Assembly: GCF_008728855.1 (NCBI RefSeq)
Contig: NZ_CP042906.1
Location: 5,795,001 to 5,859,000 of the forward strand
Direction of reading: 5' to 3'
Origin: Hypericibacter terrae
Lineage (GTDB): Bacteria > Pseudomonadota > Alphaproteobacteria > Dongiales > Dongiaceae
DNA: 64,000 nucleotides
Below are positions 36,735 to 45,311 of the stretch, piece by piece. Positions within the stretch are counted from its first letter, which is position 1. Every line of letters starts with the position of its first letter. Below the pieces are notes generated by a model, which worked only from the letters and a program-made list of their open reading frames with translations, was not told where the DNA came from and did no database searches. Position numbers and translations under genes: made by a program.

Positions 36735-37550
36735 TTGACGGCGCTCGACCATCGCTGGCATCAGTATTTCGCGGCGGCGCTGGCCGCGCTCGAGACGCCG
36801 GAATTCGCCCCGGCGCTGGTGCGGGCGCTGGCCAGGATCGCGGAATTCGATTTCTCGGTGATCTTCGGCTATTGCGGCGAAGCGCGCCCGATAGACCTCT
36901 TCAACAATTTCCCGGCCGCCCGGCGCGACGTGTTCGTGGCCGATTATCAGGCGGGACCCTACTTGCTCGATCCCTTCTACCATGCGAGCCGCGGCCGGGT
37001 GCCGAGCGGCCTCCACCGCATGCGCGACCTCGCGCCCGACCGCTTCTACCAGAGCCAGTATTATCGCTCCTACTATGCGAGGACGGGGCTCGCCGAGGAG
37101 ATCGGCTTCTTCCTGTCGCCCTCGAGCGACGCCACGGTCGTGATCTCCCTCATGCGCGACGGCCACCGCACGATCTTTCCGGCGCGCGAGATGAACCGGC
37201 TTCAGCAGGTGGCGCCGGTGGTCATCGCGGCGGCCGAGCGCCATTGGCGCGGGCTCGAGGGCGAGACGCCGGCGGCAGCCGGTGGCCGACCCGACGAGAG
37301 CGAGCTGACCTCCCGTCTCGATCTGGCCTCGCTGTTCGATGCCTTCGGCGAGCGGCCTTTGACGCGGCGCGAGCGCGAGGTGGGGGCGCTGGTCCTGCGG
37401 GGCCACTCCTCCGAGGCGATCGCCCGCCAGCTCAAGATCGCGCCCGGCACGGTCAAGATCCACCGCAAGAACATCTATGCGAAGCTCGGCATTGCCAGCC
37501 AGGCCGAGCTGTTCTCGCTGTTCCTGTCCTCGCTGGCCGGCCGACGCTGA
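36735..37550 (+). CDS. LuxR-family transcriptional regulator
   Basis: This 271-residue protein has a LuxR-type HTH at about residues 206-263 (LTRREREVGALVLRGHSSEA, IAPGTVKIHRKNIYAKLGI). Its N-terminal 180 residues lack the acyl-homoserine-lactone pocket residues and any receiver domain, so it senses something else. TTG 36735 is used, with AGGGGA four bases upstream; no better ATG is in frame. It is divergent from the PotA-led transporter/catabolic cluster and is the obvious candidate regulator of that cluster. A lux-box-like half-site lies between them. Confidence 0.88.
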   Translation: MTALDHRWHQYFAAALAALETPEFAPALVRALARIAEFDFSVIFGYCGEARPIDLFNNFPAARRDVFVADYQAGPYLLDPFYHASRGRVPSGLHRMRDLAPDRFYQSQYYRSYYARTGLAEEIGFFLSPSSDATVVISLMRDGHRTIFPAREMNRLQQVAPVVIAAAERHWRGLEGETPAAAGGRPDESELTSRLDLASLFDAFGERPLTRREREVGALVLRGHSSEAIARQLKIAPGTVKIHRKNIYAKLGIASQAELFSLFLSSLAGRR

Positions 37551-37575
37551 CATCATCGGGCCGCACAAACGAAAA

Positions 37576-37601
37576 CGCCCGGAAGCGGGAGCTTCCGGGC
37601 G
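37576..37601 (-). terminator. Intrinsic terminator of the BI-1 family gene
   Basis: CGCCCGGAAGC (37576-37586) and GCTTCCGGGCG (37591-37601) form a perfect 11-bp stem with a GGGA tetraloop. On the minus strand the stem is followed by TTTTCGTTTGTG. It lies between the convergent LuxR-type and BI-1 genes, 30 nt after the BI-1 stop. Confidence 0.8.
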
Positions 37602-37631
37602 CTGGAGCTGGCTGCGATGCAGCCGGCTCGG

Positions 37632-38348
37632 TTAGTTGCGGTTGCCGAACAGGCGCAACAGCATCAGGAACAGGTTGATGAAGTCGAGATAGAGGTTGAG
37701 GGCGCCCATGATCGCCTTCTTGCCGACCATTTCCGCCCCGTCGAGCTCGCTGTAGATCGACTTGATCTTCTGCGTGTCGTAGGCGGTGAGGCCGGTGAAC
37801 ACCAGCACGCCGATCACGGAGATCGCGAAGGACAGCGCCGAGCTCGCCAGGAAGATGTTGACGATCGAGGCGATCACAATGCCGATCAGGCCCATGAACA
37901 GGAACGAGCCGATCGCGGTCAGGTCGCGCTTCGTCGTGTAGCCATAGAGGCTCATCGCCGCGAAGGTGCCGGCCGTGATGAAAAACACGCGCGCGATCGA
38001 GGTCCCAGTATAGACCGCGAAGATATAGCTGAGCGATACGCCCATCAGGGCCGCGAAGGCCCAGAACACGGCCTGTGCGGCGCCGAACGACATCTTGGCG
38101 ATGCGGAAGCTGAAGACCATCACCAGGACCAGCGGGGCGAACATGACGACCCACGCCAGCGGCGTGCCGTAAACCACCTGGTAGAAGGACGGGTTGGTGC
38201 CGATGACATAGGCGATGATGCCCGTCACAGCCAAACCGCCGGTCATGTAATTGTAGACGCGCAGCATGTACTGCCGAAGGCCGACATCGATGTCGGCGGT
38301 GGCGGCCTGCGCGCGCGTCATCAGACGCGGATCGGGTCCCATAGCCAT
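37632..38348 (-). CDS. Bax inhibitor-1 / YbhL family membrane protein
   Basis: This 238-residue protein has seven predictable membrane helices and the BI-1 blocks [60 protein letters not shown] and a C-terminal [20 protein letters not shown]. The YDTQKIK segment carries the conserved Asp associated with pH-dependent Ca leak in BI-1 homologues. Bacterial members are inner-membrane proteins, some involved in membrane protein quality control. ATG 38348 has AGGAGGG about 11 nt upstream; an in-frame upstream start at 38378 is less likely. It is divergent from trpS. Confidence 0.92.
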   Translation of the reverse strand: MAMGPDPRLMTRAQAATADIDVGLRQYMLRVYNYMTGGLAVTGIIAYVIGTNPSFYQVVYGTPLAWVVMFAPLVLVMVFSFRIAKMSFGAAQAVFWAFAALMGVSLSYIFAVYTGTSIARVFFITAGTFAAMSLYGYTTKRDLTAIGSFLFMGLIGIVIASIVNIFLASSALSFAISVIGVLVFTGLTAYDTQKIKSIYSELDGAEMVGKKAIMGALNLYLDFINLFLMLLRLFGNRN

Positions 38349-38653
38349 GGCGTTTCGTTCCCTCCTGGGTGTGGCCACTAAACTCGCCTTCCAATATTGG
38401 AGCGGCGGCCTCGGGTTTCAATAGAAATCAAAGGGCTATCCAACCCCTTGGCAGGCGCTCTAAATTCGGCCCGAATCCGGCCTCCGGCTTGACCTTGGGG
38501 GGCCCTGGCCGCCATAACAGCCCCCGCTCGATCCAGGCTCCCAGGGGCGGCTCGCCACTGTCTTCGGCCCTGGAGCGGGCGCAAAAAGCGGGAAACCGAT
38601 CCGCTTTTCGTCCTATCCCCCGATTTTTACCATCAAAGAGCCCTCCCGATCCC
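38349..38653. other. Divergent intergenic region BI-1 / trpS
   Basis: This 305-base gap separates the divergent BI-1 and trpS genes. It contains the 10-bp palindrome CCAATATTGG at 38391-38400, about 43 nt upstream of the BI-1 start codon, which could be an operator. I did not recognise a tryptophan-responsive leader peptide or T-box before trpS. No promoter could be assigned with confidence. Confidence 0.4.
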
Positions 38654-39682
38654 ATGAATCGCATTTTCTCCGGCGTCCAGCCCACCGGCAACCTGCATCT
38701 CGGCAATTATCTGGGCGCGATCCGCAACTGGGTCCGGCTGCAGGACCAGTTCGACTGCATCTTCTGCATCGTCGACCTGCATGCGATCACCGTCTGGCAG
38801 GAACCGGCCGAGCTGCGCAAGAGCACCCGGGAGGTCGCCGCCGCCTACATGGCCGCCGGGATCGATGGGCGGAAGCACATCATCTTCAACCAGAGCCAGG
38901 TGCCGGGCCATTCGCAGCTGGCCTGGATCTTCAACTGCGTGGCGCGGCTGGGCTGGCTCAACCGCATGACCCAGTTCAAGGAGAAGTCCGGCAACGCCCG
39001 CGAGAACGCCTCGGCCGGGCTTTACGTCTATCCGAACCTGATGGCCGCCGACATCCTGCTCTACAAGGCGACCCATGTGCCGGTGGGCGAGGACCAGAAG
39101 CAGCATGTCGAGCTCGCGCGCGACATCGCGCAGAAGTTCAACAACGACTTCGGGGTCCAACTCTTCCCGCTGCCCGAGCCCATGATCCAGGGGCCGGCCA
39201 CGCGCGTCATGTCGCTGCGCGACGGCACCAAGAAGATGAGCAAGTCCGATCCCTCGGACATGAGCCGCATCAACATGACCGACGATGCCGAGCTGGTGGC
39301 GCAGAAGATCCGCAAGGCCAAGACCGATCCCCATCCCCTGCCGGGGCCCGAGGCGCTGGGCGCCAACGGCCAGGTGAAGGACGAGCTGTTCGCGGCCCGG
39401 CCCGAGGCCTTCAACCTGCTGGGCATCTATGCGGCGCTCTCCGACCGGCCGCTGGCTTCCGTGCTGGCGGAGTTCGAGGGCAAGGCCTTTTCCGCCTTCA
39501 AGCAGGCTCTGACCGATCTTGCGGTCGCGACCCTCGGGCGGATCGGGGCCGAGATGAAGCGGCTCCTGGCCGAGCCTTCGGAGATCGACGCGGTTCTGCG
39601 GCAGGGGGCCGAGCGGGCCCGGGCCCTCTCGGCGCCGATCCTGAAGGAAGTCGAGGACGTGGTCGGCTTCCTGCGACCCTGA
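38654..39682 (+). CDS. trpS: Tryptophanyl-tRNA synthetase
   Basis: This 342-residue class I synthetase charges tRNA-Trp. [20 protein letters not shown] contains the HIGH-equivalent GNLHLGN (about 12-18), and KMSKS is exact at residues 194-198. [27 protein letters not shown] and EVEDVVGFL at the end match the bacterial TrpRS family in order and length. The frame is open upstream, but only ATG 38654 gives the family start. Confidence 0.97.
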   Translation: MNRIFSGVQPTGNLHLGNYLGAIRNWVRLQDQFDCIFCIVDLHAITVWQEPAELRKSTREVAAAYMAAGIDGRKHIIFNQSQVPGHSQLAWIFNCVARLGWLNRMTQFKEKSGNARENASAGLYVYPNLMAADILLYKATHVPVGEDQKQHVELARDIAQKFNNDFGVQLFPLPEPMIQGPATRVMSLRDGTKKMSKSDPSDMSRINMTDDAELVAQKIRKAKTDPHPLPGPEALGANGQVKDELFAARPEAFNLLGIYAALSDRPLASVLAEFEGKAFSAFKQALTDLAVATLGRIGAEMKRLLAEPSEIDAVLRQGAERARALSAPILKEVEDVVGFLRP

Positions 39683-39821
39683 GCCCATTCCACGGCGGTT
39701 GAAGCGCTGCCCGGAGGCCCGGCCTTGCCTGCTTCCGGCGCGCGCCTCATCTGATAGCGTCTGAGCGCAGCGCCTGAACCGGGTTCCAGGATACGGGCCC
39801 CGCAGCCAATCGGAGTGCCGG

Positions 39822-40826
39822 ATGAGCGAGAACGATCCTCTCCTGAACGACCCGCTGCTGGACGAGCCCCAGGCCCGCCGGCGCTGGTGGAAGCCCTCCT
39901 TCGATCGCCGCCGGATCCTGCGCTGGAGCCTCCGCGGCGTCGTGGCGCTCCTGGTCATCGCGGCGCTCTACTACCCGGTCGGCATGCTGCTGGTGCACAA
40001 GATCGACGACGACCCCGACTTCCAGGCACCGGCCACCCCGGAAGGCGCCAGCCGGGCGGTGGCGCTGGCCGCTGCCCTGATCGACCGCGAGGTCGGGGAC
40101 TATGGCTGGCCGTCGAACGACCCCTTCTTCATGCCGGGCTGGGCGCTCGACAACATGCCGAACTATCAGCAGGGGATCATCGCCGCCCTGGCGCGCTTCT
40201 CCACGGAGATGCGCGACCAGATCGGCCGCGTGCGCGGCACCAGCCAGGTCGACCCGGACCTGGAGAAGGCCGCCGGCCAGTTGAGCTATTCGCCCACGGT
40301 CTGGATCTTCGACTTCTCCACCTCCTGGGCCCCGACCGCGTCCTCCGAGCAGCAATATCTCGCCGCCGCCAAGACGCTGCGGAGCTTCAACAACCGGCTC
40401 TCGCAGGGCCAGGCGGTGTTCGAGCGGCGGGCCGACAATCTCCAGGGGACGCTCGACCGCATCGCGGCCGATCTGGGCTCGGCCTCCGCCGTTCTCGACA
40501 AGCAGGTCGAGGAACATTCGGGCGACTGGGTCGATTTCCAGGCCGACGACATCTTCTACGCGACCAAGGGCCGGCTCTATGCCTATGGCCTGCTCTTGCG
40601 CGACCTCGGCACCGATTTCGCGCCGGTGATCGCCGAGCGCGATCTCAAGGCCGCCTGGGCACAGATGGTGGAGACCTTCCGCGTCGCCTCGACGCTCGAT
40701 CCGCTGGTGGTGGTGAACGGCCGCCCCGATGCCTTCATGCGGCCGAGCCACCTGGCCGCGCAGGGCTTCTTCCTGCTGCGCGCCCGCACCCAGCTGCGCG
40801 AGATCTCGAACATCCTGCAGAAGTGA
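39822..40826 (+). CDS. DUF2333 family membrane protein
   Basis: This 334-residue protein has a short cytoplasmic N terminus, one membrane helix (about residues 39-57, VVALLVIAALYYPVGMLLVH), then a periplasmic domain with GDYGWPSNDPFFMPGWALDN, MPNYQQGIIAALARFSTEMR and YYATKG-like SGDWVDFQADDIFYATKGRL, all characteristic of DUF2333. The family has no known function. The gene is probably monocistronic, with a 139-nt gap from trpS and a strong hairpin over its stop codon. Confidence 0.9.
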   Translation: MSENDPLLNDPLLDEPQARRRWWKPSFDRRRILRWSLRGVVALLVIAALYYPVGMLLVHKIDDDPDFQAPATPEGASRAVALAAALIDREVGDYGWPSNDPFFMPGWALDNMPNYQQGIIAALARFSTEMRDQIGRVRGTSQVDPDLEKAAGQLSYSPTVWIFDFSTSWAPTASSEQQYLAAAKTLRSFNNRLSQGQAVFERRADNLQGTLDRIAADLGSASAVLDKQVEEHSGDWVDFQADDIFYATKGRLYAYGLLLRDLGTDFAPVIAERDLKAAWAQMVETFRVASTLDPLVVVNGRPDAFMRPSHLAAQGFFLLRARTQLREISNILQK

Positions 40827-40858
40827 TGAAGGGAGCGGCGCTGCCGCTCCCTTCATCA
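40824..40858. terminator. 16-bp hairpin spanning the DUF2333 stop codon
   Basis: TGATGAAGGGAGCGGC (40824-40839) pairs perfectly with GCCGCTCCCTTCATCA (40843-40858) around a GCT loop, and the stop codon TGA forms the base of the stem. No T-run follows, so it may be a Rho-associated or mRNA-stabilising end rather than a classical intrinsic terminator. Confidence 0.55.
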
Positions 40859-40933
40859 TCCCCGCGACCGCGGGGATCCGTCCCGATCCAGCGCTCCAAG
40901 CTTGACGTTGGGACCCGGCTTCGCGGGGATGAC
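40855..40933. repeat. GTCATCCCCGCG palindromic element
   Basis: ATCATCCCCGCG with its own ACC-looped hairpin, then a spacer with GGGACCCGGC, ending in CGCGGGGATGAC: outer ends are complementary over about 12 nt. Same family as 47544-47627 and probably 7442-7531. It lies in the gap downstream of the DUF2333 gene. Confidence 0.7.
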
Positions 40934-41147
40934 GGTTAGTGGATGGGGGCAGCTTCCCCGCTTCGTCGGGACTCCGTGCGGCATCGCGCGCGAAAAACCC
41001 CGCCGAGGCTTTCCACGCCCCGCGACACCTGTGTAATCTCCAGTGAAATCGAGGGCTTCGCCCGATTCGGCGGGGGTTCGCAGGAACCGGGCGGCAGGGC
41101 TCTGGATTCGCGCCCGATTCCGACTTGGTGAGTTCCGAGCTCCGGCC
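40934..41147. other. Remainder of the DUF2333-tauE intergenic gap
   Basis: The gap from 40827 to 41147 holds the hairpin and palindromic element listed separately; the remaining 214 nt up to the TauE start contain no gene or regulatory motif I recognise. The tauE frame is open back to 41043, but that part shows no homology. Confidence 0.35.
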
Positions 41148-42071
41148 ATGCAGATTTACCTGCCGATCGCCGAGATGTCCCTCGACATCTTCATGTTGCT
41201 GGCGCTCGGCACCGGCGTGGGCTTTCTTTCCGGCATGTTCGGTGTCGGCGGCGGCTTCCTGCTCACGCCGCTCCTGATCCTGATCGGCGTTCCGCCGGCG
41301 GTCGCGGTCGCGACCCAGGCCAACCAGGTGGTTGCATCGTCCGTCTCGGGCGTGCTCGGCCATTGGCGGCGCGACAATGTCGATTTCAAGATGGGCTTCG
41401 TGCTGCTGATCGGCGGCTTCGTCGGCTCGACCGTCGGCGTGCTGCTGTTCGGCCTGTTGAAGCGCCTCGGCCAGATCGACCTGGTGATCGGGCTGTTATA
41501 CGTCATCTTGCTGGGCCTGATCGGGACGCTGATGATGATCGAGAGCCTCGGCAGCATCCTGCGCCGGCGCCATCACATCGTCGCGGCACGCAAGCTGCAC
41601 CAGCATATCTGGCTGCACGGCCTGCCCTTCAAAGTGCGCTTCCGCAAATCGCGCCTCTATATCAGCGCGATCCTGCCGGTGGCGGTCGGCTTCTTCGTCG
41701 GCATCATGTCGGCCCTGATGGGTGTCGGCGGCGCCTTCATCCTGGTGCCGGCGATGATCTATATCCTCGGCATGCCGACCATGGTGGTTGTCGGCACCTC
41801 GCTGTTCCAGATCATCTTCGTCGCCGCCAACGTGACCCTGCTGCAATCAGTGCAGAACCAGACGGTCGATGTGGTGCTGGCGCTGGTGCTGACGGTCGGC
41901 GGCGTGATCGGCGCGCAGATCGGCAGCCGCGTGGTGCAGAAACTGCCGGCCGAGCAGATCCGCGTGCTGCTGGCGGCGCTCGTGCTGATCGTCGGCGTGG
42001 TGCTGGCCTGGGAGCTGGTGGCGACGCCCAAGAACATCTATTCCATCACGCTGGTGGGGTCGTCGTCATGA
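41148..42071 (+). CDS. TauE/SafE family sulfite exporter-like permease
   Basis: This 307-residue membrane protein has the two TauE/SafE half-repeats: GVGFLSGMFGVGGGFLLTPL near the N terminus and FFVGIMSALMGVGGAFILVP in the second half, each followed by an AT/GTS segment (VATQANQVVASS, VVGTSLFQIIF). Eight or so membrane helices are predictable. Family members export sulfite or organosulfonates. It overlaps the downstream TIGR02186 gene by ATGA and is followed by a Usp-like gene, a three-gene unit conserved in many alphaproteobacteria. Confidence 0.92.
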   Translation: MQIYLPIAEMSLDIFMLLALGTGVGFLSGMFGVGGGFLLTPLLILIGVPPAVAVATQANQVVASSVSGVLGHWRRDNVDFKMGFVLLIGGFVGSTVGVLLFGLLKRLGQIDLVIGLLYVILLGLIGTLMMIESLGSILRRRHHIVAARKLHQHIWLHGLPFKVRFRKSRLYISAILPVAVGFFVGIMSALMGVGGAFILVPAMIYILGMPTMVVVGTSLFQIIFVAANVTLLQSVQNQTVDVVLALVLTVGGVIGAQIGSRVVQKLPAEQIRVLLAALVLIVGVVLAWELVATPKNIYSITLVGSSS

Positions 42072-42829
42072 GCGCCGCATTGCGCATCCGGACGGCGGTG
42101 CTCCTGCTGCTGGCGCTCTTCGCGCTCGGCGGCTCGCAGGCCAGGCCCGCGTTGGCGGCTCCCCTGATCGCCGATCTCTCCAATCATCTGATCGCGATCA
42201 CCACCGGCTTTGCCGGCACCGACGTGCTGATGTTCGGCGCCACCGACGGTCCCGGCGACATCATCGTGACGGTGCGGGGTCCCTTGAGCGACGTCTCGGT
42301 GCGGCGCAAGGAGCGCGTCGCCGGCATCTGGGTCAACCGCGACACGCTCACCTTCGGCCTGGTGCCGAGCTTCTATGCGGTCGCGAGCAGCCGGCCGATC
42401 GAGGAGCTGCTGTCGCCGGAGCTGCTGCAGCGCCAGCAGGTCGGCCAGAACAATCTCGCTCTCATCCGCCCGGACTCGAAACCCACCAAGGTCGAGGCCT
42501 TCCGCCAGGCGCTCTTCAAGGTGAAGGAGGAGCAGGGGCTCTATTCGCCGACGCTGGGACGGGTGAGCTTCCTCGGCAACCAGCTGTTCCGCACCGAGCT
42601 GCGCTTTCCTTCGAATGTGCCGATCGGCAATTATCTGGTCGAAGTCATGCTGATCCGCGACGGCAAGCTGGTCAGCGCCCAGACGACGCCGCTGGTCATC
42701 AGCAAGACCGGGGTGGGTGCGGCGCTTTACCAGTTTGCCCACACCCAGTCGCTGGCCTATGGCGTCTGCGCGATCCTTGCCGCCCTGTTGCTCGGCTGGT
42801 TCGCTTATCTCATCTTCCGCAAGATCTGA
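42068..42829 (+). CDS. TIGR02186 family (conserved alphaproteobacterial) membrane protein
   Basis: This 253-residue protein has an N-terminal signal peptide (about 1-30, ending ALA-A), a periplasmic domain with IADLSNHLIAITTGFAGTDV, VSVRRKERVAGIWVNRDTL and FRTELRFPSNVPIGNYLVEV, and a C-terminal membrane helix (about 232-250) with a short cytoplasmic end. The layout matches the TIGR02186 family, which is linked to TauE-type transporters but has no assigned biochemical role. It is translationally coupled to the TauE gene and lies 16 nt before the Usp-like gene. Confidence 0.9.
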   Translation: MSAALRIRTAVLLLLALFALGGSQARPALAAPLIADLSNHLIAITTGFAGTDVLMFGATDGPGDIIVTVRGPLSDVSVRRKERVAGIWVNRDTLTFGLVPSFYAVASSRPIEELLSPELLQRQQVGQNNLALIRPDSKPTKVEAFRQALFKVKEEQGLYSPTLGRVSFLGNQLFRTELRFPSNVPIGNYLVEVMLIRDGKLVSAQTTPLVISKTGVGAALYQFAHTQSLAYGVCAILAALLLGWFAYLIFRKI

Positions 42830-42845
42830 CCCGGAGGAGCATCCC

Positions 42846-43379
42846 ATGTCTGCATCCGCCGAACCGCCTGCCAAGCCGCCCAGTACCGAGGCAGCGCCCG
42901 CCGAAGCCCCCAGGACGCAGGGCCGCGTCTTCCTGGTGGTGGTGGACGAATCGCCCGAGCTCAAGGTGGCCCTGCTCTATGCCTGCCGGCGCGCGCAGAA
43001 GACCGGCGGCCGCGTCGCCCTCCTCCATGTCGCCGAGACCGGCGATTTCCAGCAATTCTTCGGCGTCGGCAAGGTGATGGCGCAGGAGACGCGCCAGGCC
43101 GCCGAAGCCCTGATGCAGAAGATGGCGGCCGAGGTCTATCGCCTGTCCGGCGCCATGCCGGTGCTCTATTTGCGCGAAGGCGACCGGCGCGACGAGCTCA
43201 TCAAGCTGATCAACGAGGAGCCCTCGATCTCGATCCTGGTGCTGGGCGCCTCGACCAGCTCGAAGGGGCCCGGTCCCCTGGTCTCGGCCTTGAGCGGCAA
43301 GTTCATCGGCAAGCTGCGCGTGCCGCTGACGATCGTGCCGGGCAATCTTTCGGACCAGGATATCCAGAGCATCGCCTAG
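42846..43379 (+). CDS. Universal stress protein family protein
   Basis: This 177-residue protein has a Pro/Ala-rich N terminus followed by an alpha/beta UspA-like fold: VFLVVVDESPELKVALLYAC, GGRVALLHVAETGDFQQF, PSISILVLGASTSSKGPGPL and the C-terminal LRVPLTIVPG strand. A G-x2-G-x9-G-S/T ATP-binding motif is not clearly present, so nucleotide binding is uncertain. Its start has the strong ribosome binding site GGAGGAG. It closes the TauE-TIGR02186-Usp unit. Confidence 0.86.
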   Translation: MSASAEPPAKPPSTEAAPAEAPRTQGRVFLVVVDESPELKVALLYACRRAQKTGGRVALLHVAETGDFQQFFGVGKVMAQETRQAAEALMQKMAAEVYRLSGAMPVLYLREGDRRDELIKLINEEPSISILVLGASTSSKGPGPLVSALSGKFIGKLRVPLTIVPGNLSDQDIQSIA

Positions 43380-43390
43380 GGCCTGGTCGC

Positions 43391-43411
43391 CTCAAGTCGA
43401 TTCGACTTGAG
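43391..43411. promoter_or_regulatory. 10-bp perfect inverted repeat upstream of HAD gene
   Basis: CTCAAGTCGA (43391-43400) and TCGACTTGAG (43402-43411) are perfect inverted repeats with a one-base centre. It starts 12 nt after the Usp stop and 52 nt before the HAD start. It could be a dimeric regulator's operator or, as a hairpin, a weak terminator; no T-run follows. Confidence 0.5.
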
Positions 43412-43462
43412 ACGTGAATCAGTCTCTAGATATTTGAATCTTGCTCGAGGAGCGCCAGGGAA

Positions 43463-44140
43463 TTGTCCCGGCCGGGCCGGCCCGAACTCGTCATCTTCGA
43501 TTGCGACGGCGTCCTCGTCGACAGCGAGGTCATCGCCTGCCGGGTGCTGTCCGAGAGCCTGGCGGAGGCCGGCATCCCCGTCGCGGCCGACGACATCGCC
43601 GAAAATTATGTGGGCTTGAGCGCCGCGACGATCTTCGCGGATATCGAGCGGCGGACCGGCCGGCGCGTGCCCGAGGATTTCGCCCCGTCGACACGCCCCC
43701 GGCTCGAGGCGGCCTTCGCGGCGGAGCTGGCGGCGATGCCCGGGGTCGCCACGGCGCTCGCCGCGATCGCGACCCGGGTCTGCGTCGCCTCCAGCAGCGC
43801 GCCGGTGCGGCTGCGCCATTCGCTGACCCTGACCGGACTGATCGACCGCTTCAGCCCGCATATCTTCAGCGCCGAGCAGGTCGCGCGCGGCAAGCCCGCG
43901 CCCGATCTCTTCCTGCTCGCGTCCGCGACGATGGGCGTGCGGCCCGAGGCCTGCTGGGTCATCGAGGACAGCCGGGCCGGGATCGAGGCGGCGGGCGCGG
44001 CCGGCATGATGGCGATCGGATTCAGCGGCGGCTCGCATTGCCGCGCCGATCACGGCGAGCGGCTGCGCCAGGCCGGCGCCACGCGCGTCCTGGCGTCGAT
44101 GGATGAATTGACGAGCTTGCTGGCAGCGACGTCGCGCTGA
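43463..44140 (+). CDS. HAD family hydrolase (phosphoglycolate-phosphatase-like)
   Basis: This 225-residue protein has the HAD core: motif I IFDCDGVLVDSE with nucleophile D13 and acid D15, motif II-like VCVASSSAPVRL, the conserved lysine in GKPAPDLFLLA and motif III VIEDSRAGIEAAGAAGM. The helical cap between motifs I and II places it with beta-phosphoglucomutase/phosphoglycolate-phosphatase-type enzymes; the phosphorylated substrate is unknown. TTG 43463 is used, with GAGGAG ten bases upstream. It is convergent with the cyclase pair. Confidence 0.9.
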   Translation: MSRPGRPELVIFDCDGVLVDSEVIACRVLSESLAEAGIPVAADDIAENYVGLSAATIFADIERRTGRRVPEDFAPSTRPRLEAAFAAELAAMPGVATALAAIATRVCVASSSAPVRLRHSLTLTGLIDRFSPHIFSAEQVARGKPAPDLFLLASATMGVRPEACWVIEDSRAGIEAAGAAGMMAIGFSGGSHCRADHGERLRQAGATRVLASMDELTSLLAATSR

Positions 44141-44153
44141 CGTCCCCCGCGGC

Positions 44154-45311
44154 TCAGGGCAGCCCGAAGATCTCCTGCGGGACCTCGATGCCCTTGAGCG
44201 GATGCTGGCCCAGCGATTTCAGGCGCGAGCCGCAGGGCGAGGCGAAGGGCCGCGAGGTCAGGAGCGTGCGGTCGAGCTCGGGACAGAGCGATTCGATCCG
44301 GGTCACCAGATTGACCGCGGGCCCGATCACAGTGAAATCGAGGCGCGTCGCCGCGCCGATATTGCCATACATCACCGGACCGTGATGCAGCCCGAGGCCG
44401 ACCTTGAGCTCGGGCTTGGCCGCGCGCCCGCGCACCTGGTTGAGCTCGTCGAGATCGAGCAGCGCGCGCTCGGCCGCGGTCAGCGCATCGCGGCAGGCCC
44501 GGTCGCGATCGAGATCGTCGCGCATCGGAAAGATCGCCAGCATGGCGTCGCCGACGAATTTGAGAATCTCGCCGCCCATGGCCTCGACCGGCACCGCCAT
44601 GCAGCCGAAATAATCGTCCAGCAGCTCGACGATCTGGTCGCGCTCGAGCCGGTCGCTCAGTTGCGTGAAGCCGCGCAGGTCGCAATACCAGAGGGCCGCC
44701 GCCAGCGTGGTCGCCTCGCCACGGCGGATCGAGCCGGTAAGCACGCGCCTTCCGGCCTCGCGGCCGAGATAGGTGTCGAGCAGGGTCGCGGTGGTGCGGC
44801 GCTGATGCAGCACCTCGATCGTGACGCTCAGTGCCGGCACCAGATCCTGGATCACCGTCAGATCCTGGTCGCTGAACCCGCCCGGCGACCGGCTCGCCCA
44901 GGAGATGCCGTGAATCTCGCCCTGGCCGAACCTCATCGGCGTGACGAGATAATCGGTGAAGCCCTCGCGCTTCAGATCGTGCAGGATCGGATAGTCGAAC
45001 GCGCTCTCGGGTCCTTCGAGCCGGCGGCGGATCGTGAGCGCGGTGTTGTAGCAGGCCGCGAGCGGGCTGCGCGCGAAGGCATCGGAGATCGCGGTCTCGT
45101 GACCGTAGAGCGTCTCTTCGATCGGATGGTCCGGCGTCCAGAGCACGCGCAAGCCCGCGACCTGCGGGTGAAGCGCGCGCAGATGGATGCCGACGCGCGC
45201 CAGATGCACGCCCGCGGCGACCAGCCGCCGGGCCATGCCGTCCAGCAGTTCGCCGGGATCGGCGCTGTACCGGCCTTCCTCCAGCAGCCAGCGTTCGATG
45301 GCTGCGGTCAT
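44154..45311 (-). CDS. Class III adenylate/guanylate cyclase (second of a tandem pair)
   Basis: This 385-residue protein has an N-terminal sensory region of about 180 residues (GAF-like alpha/beta, FDYPILHDLKREGFTDYLVT) and a C-terminal class III cyclase domain. Metal-binding D211 in WYCDLRGFTQLSD and D255 in GGEILKFVGDAMLAIFP, substrate-specifying K251 and T327 in LDFTVIGPAVNLVTRIE, and transition-state N334 and R338 are all present, so it should be active. No membrane helix is visible. It overlaps the upstream paralogue by ATGA and the two share the same architecture, indicating tandem duplication. Confidence 0.93.
   Translation of the reverse strand: MTAAIERWLLEEGRYSADPGELLDGMARRLVAAGVHLARVGIHLRALHPQVAGLRVLWTPDHPIEETLYGHETAISDAFARSPLAACYNTALTIRRRLEGPESAFDYPILHDLKREGFTDYLVTPMRFGQGEIHGISWASRSPGGFSDQDLTVIQDLVPALSVTIEVLHQRRTTATLLDTYLGREAGRRVLTGSIRRGEATTLAAALWYCDLRGFTQLSDRLERDQIVELLDDYFGCMAVPVEAMGGEILKFVGDAMLAIFPMRDDLDRDRACRDALTAAERALLDLDELNQVRGRAAKPELKVGLGLHHGPVMYGNIGAATRLDFTVIGPAVNLVTRIESLCPELDRTLLTSRPFASPCGSRLKSLGQHPLKGIEVPQEIFGLP

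Noticed and set aside
38349-38420. ybhL-type RNA motif upstream of the BI-1 gene
   Set aside because: The short palindrome CCAATATTGG is not enough to match the described motif, which I recall from Rhizobiales; no second stem was seen.
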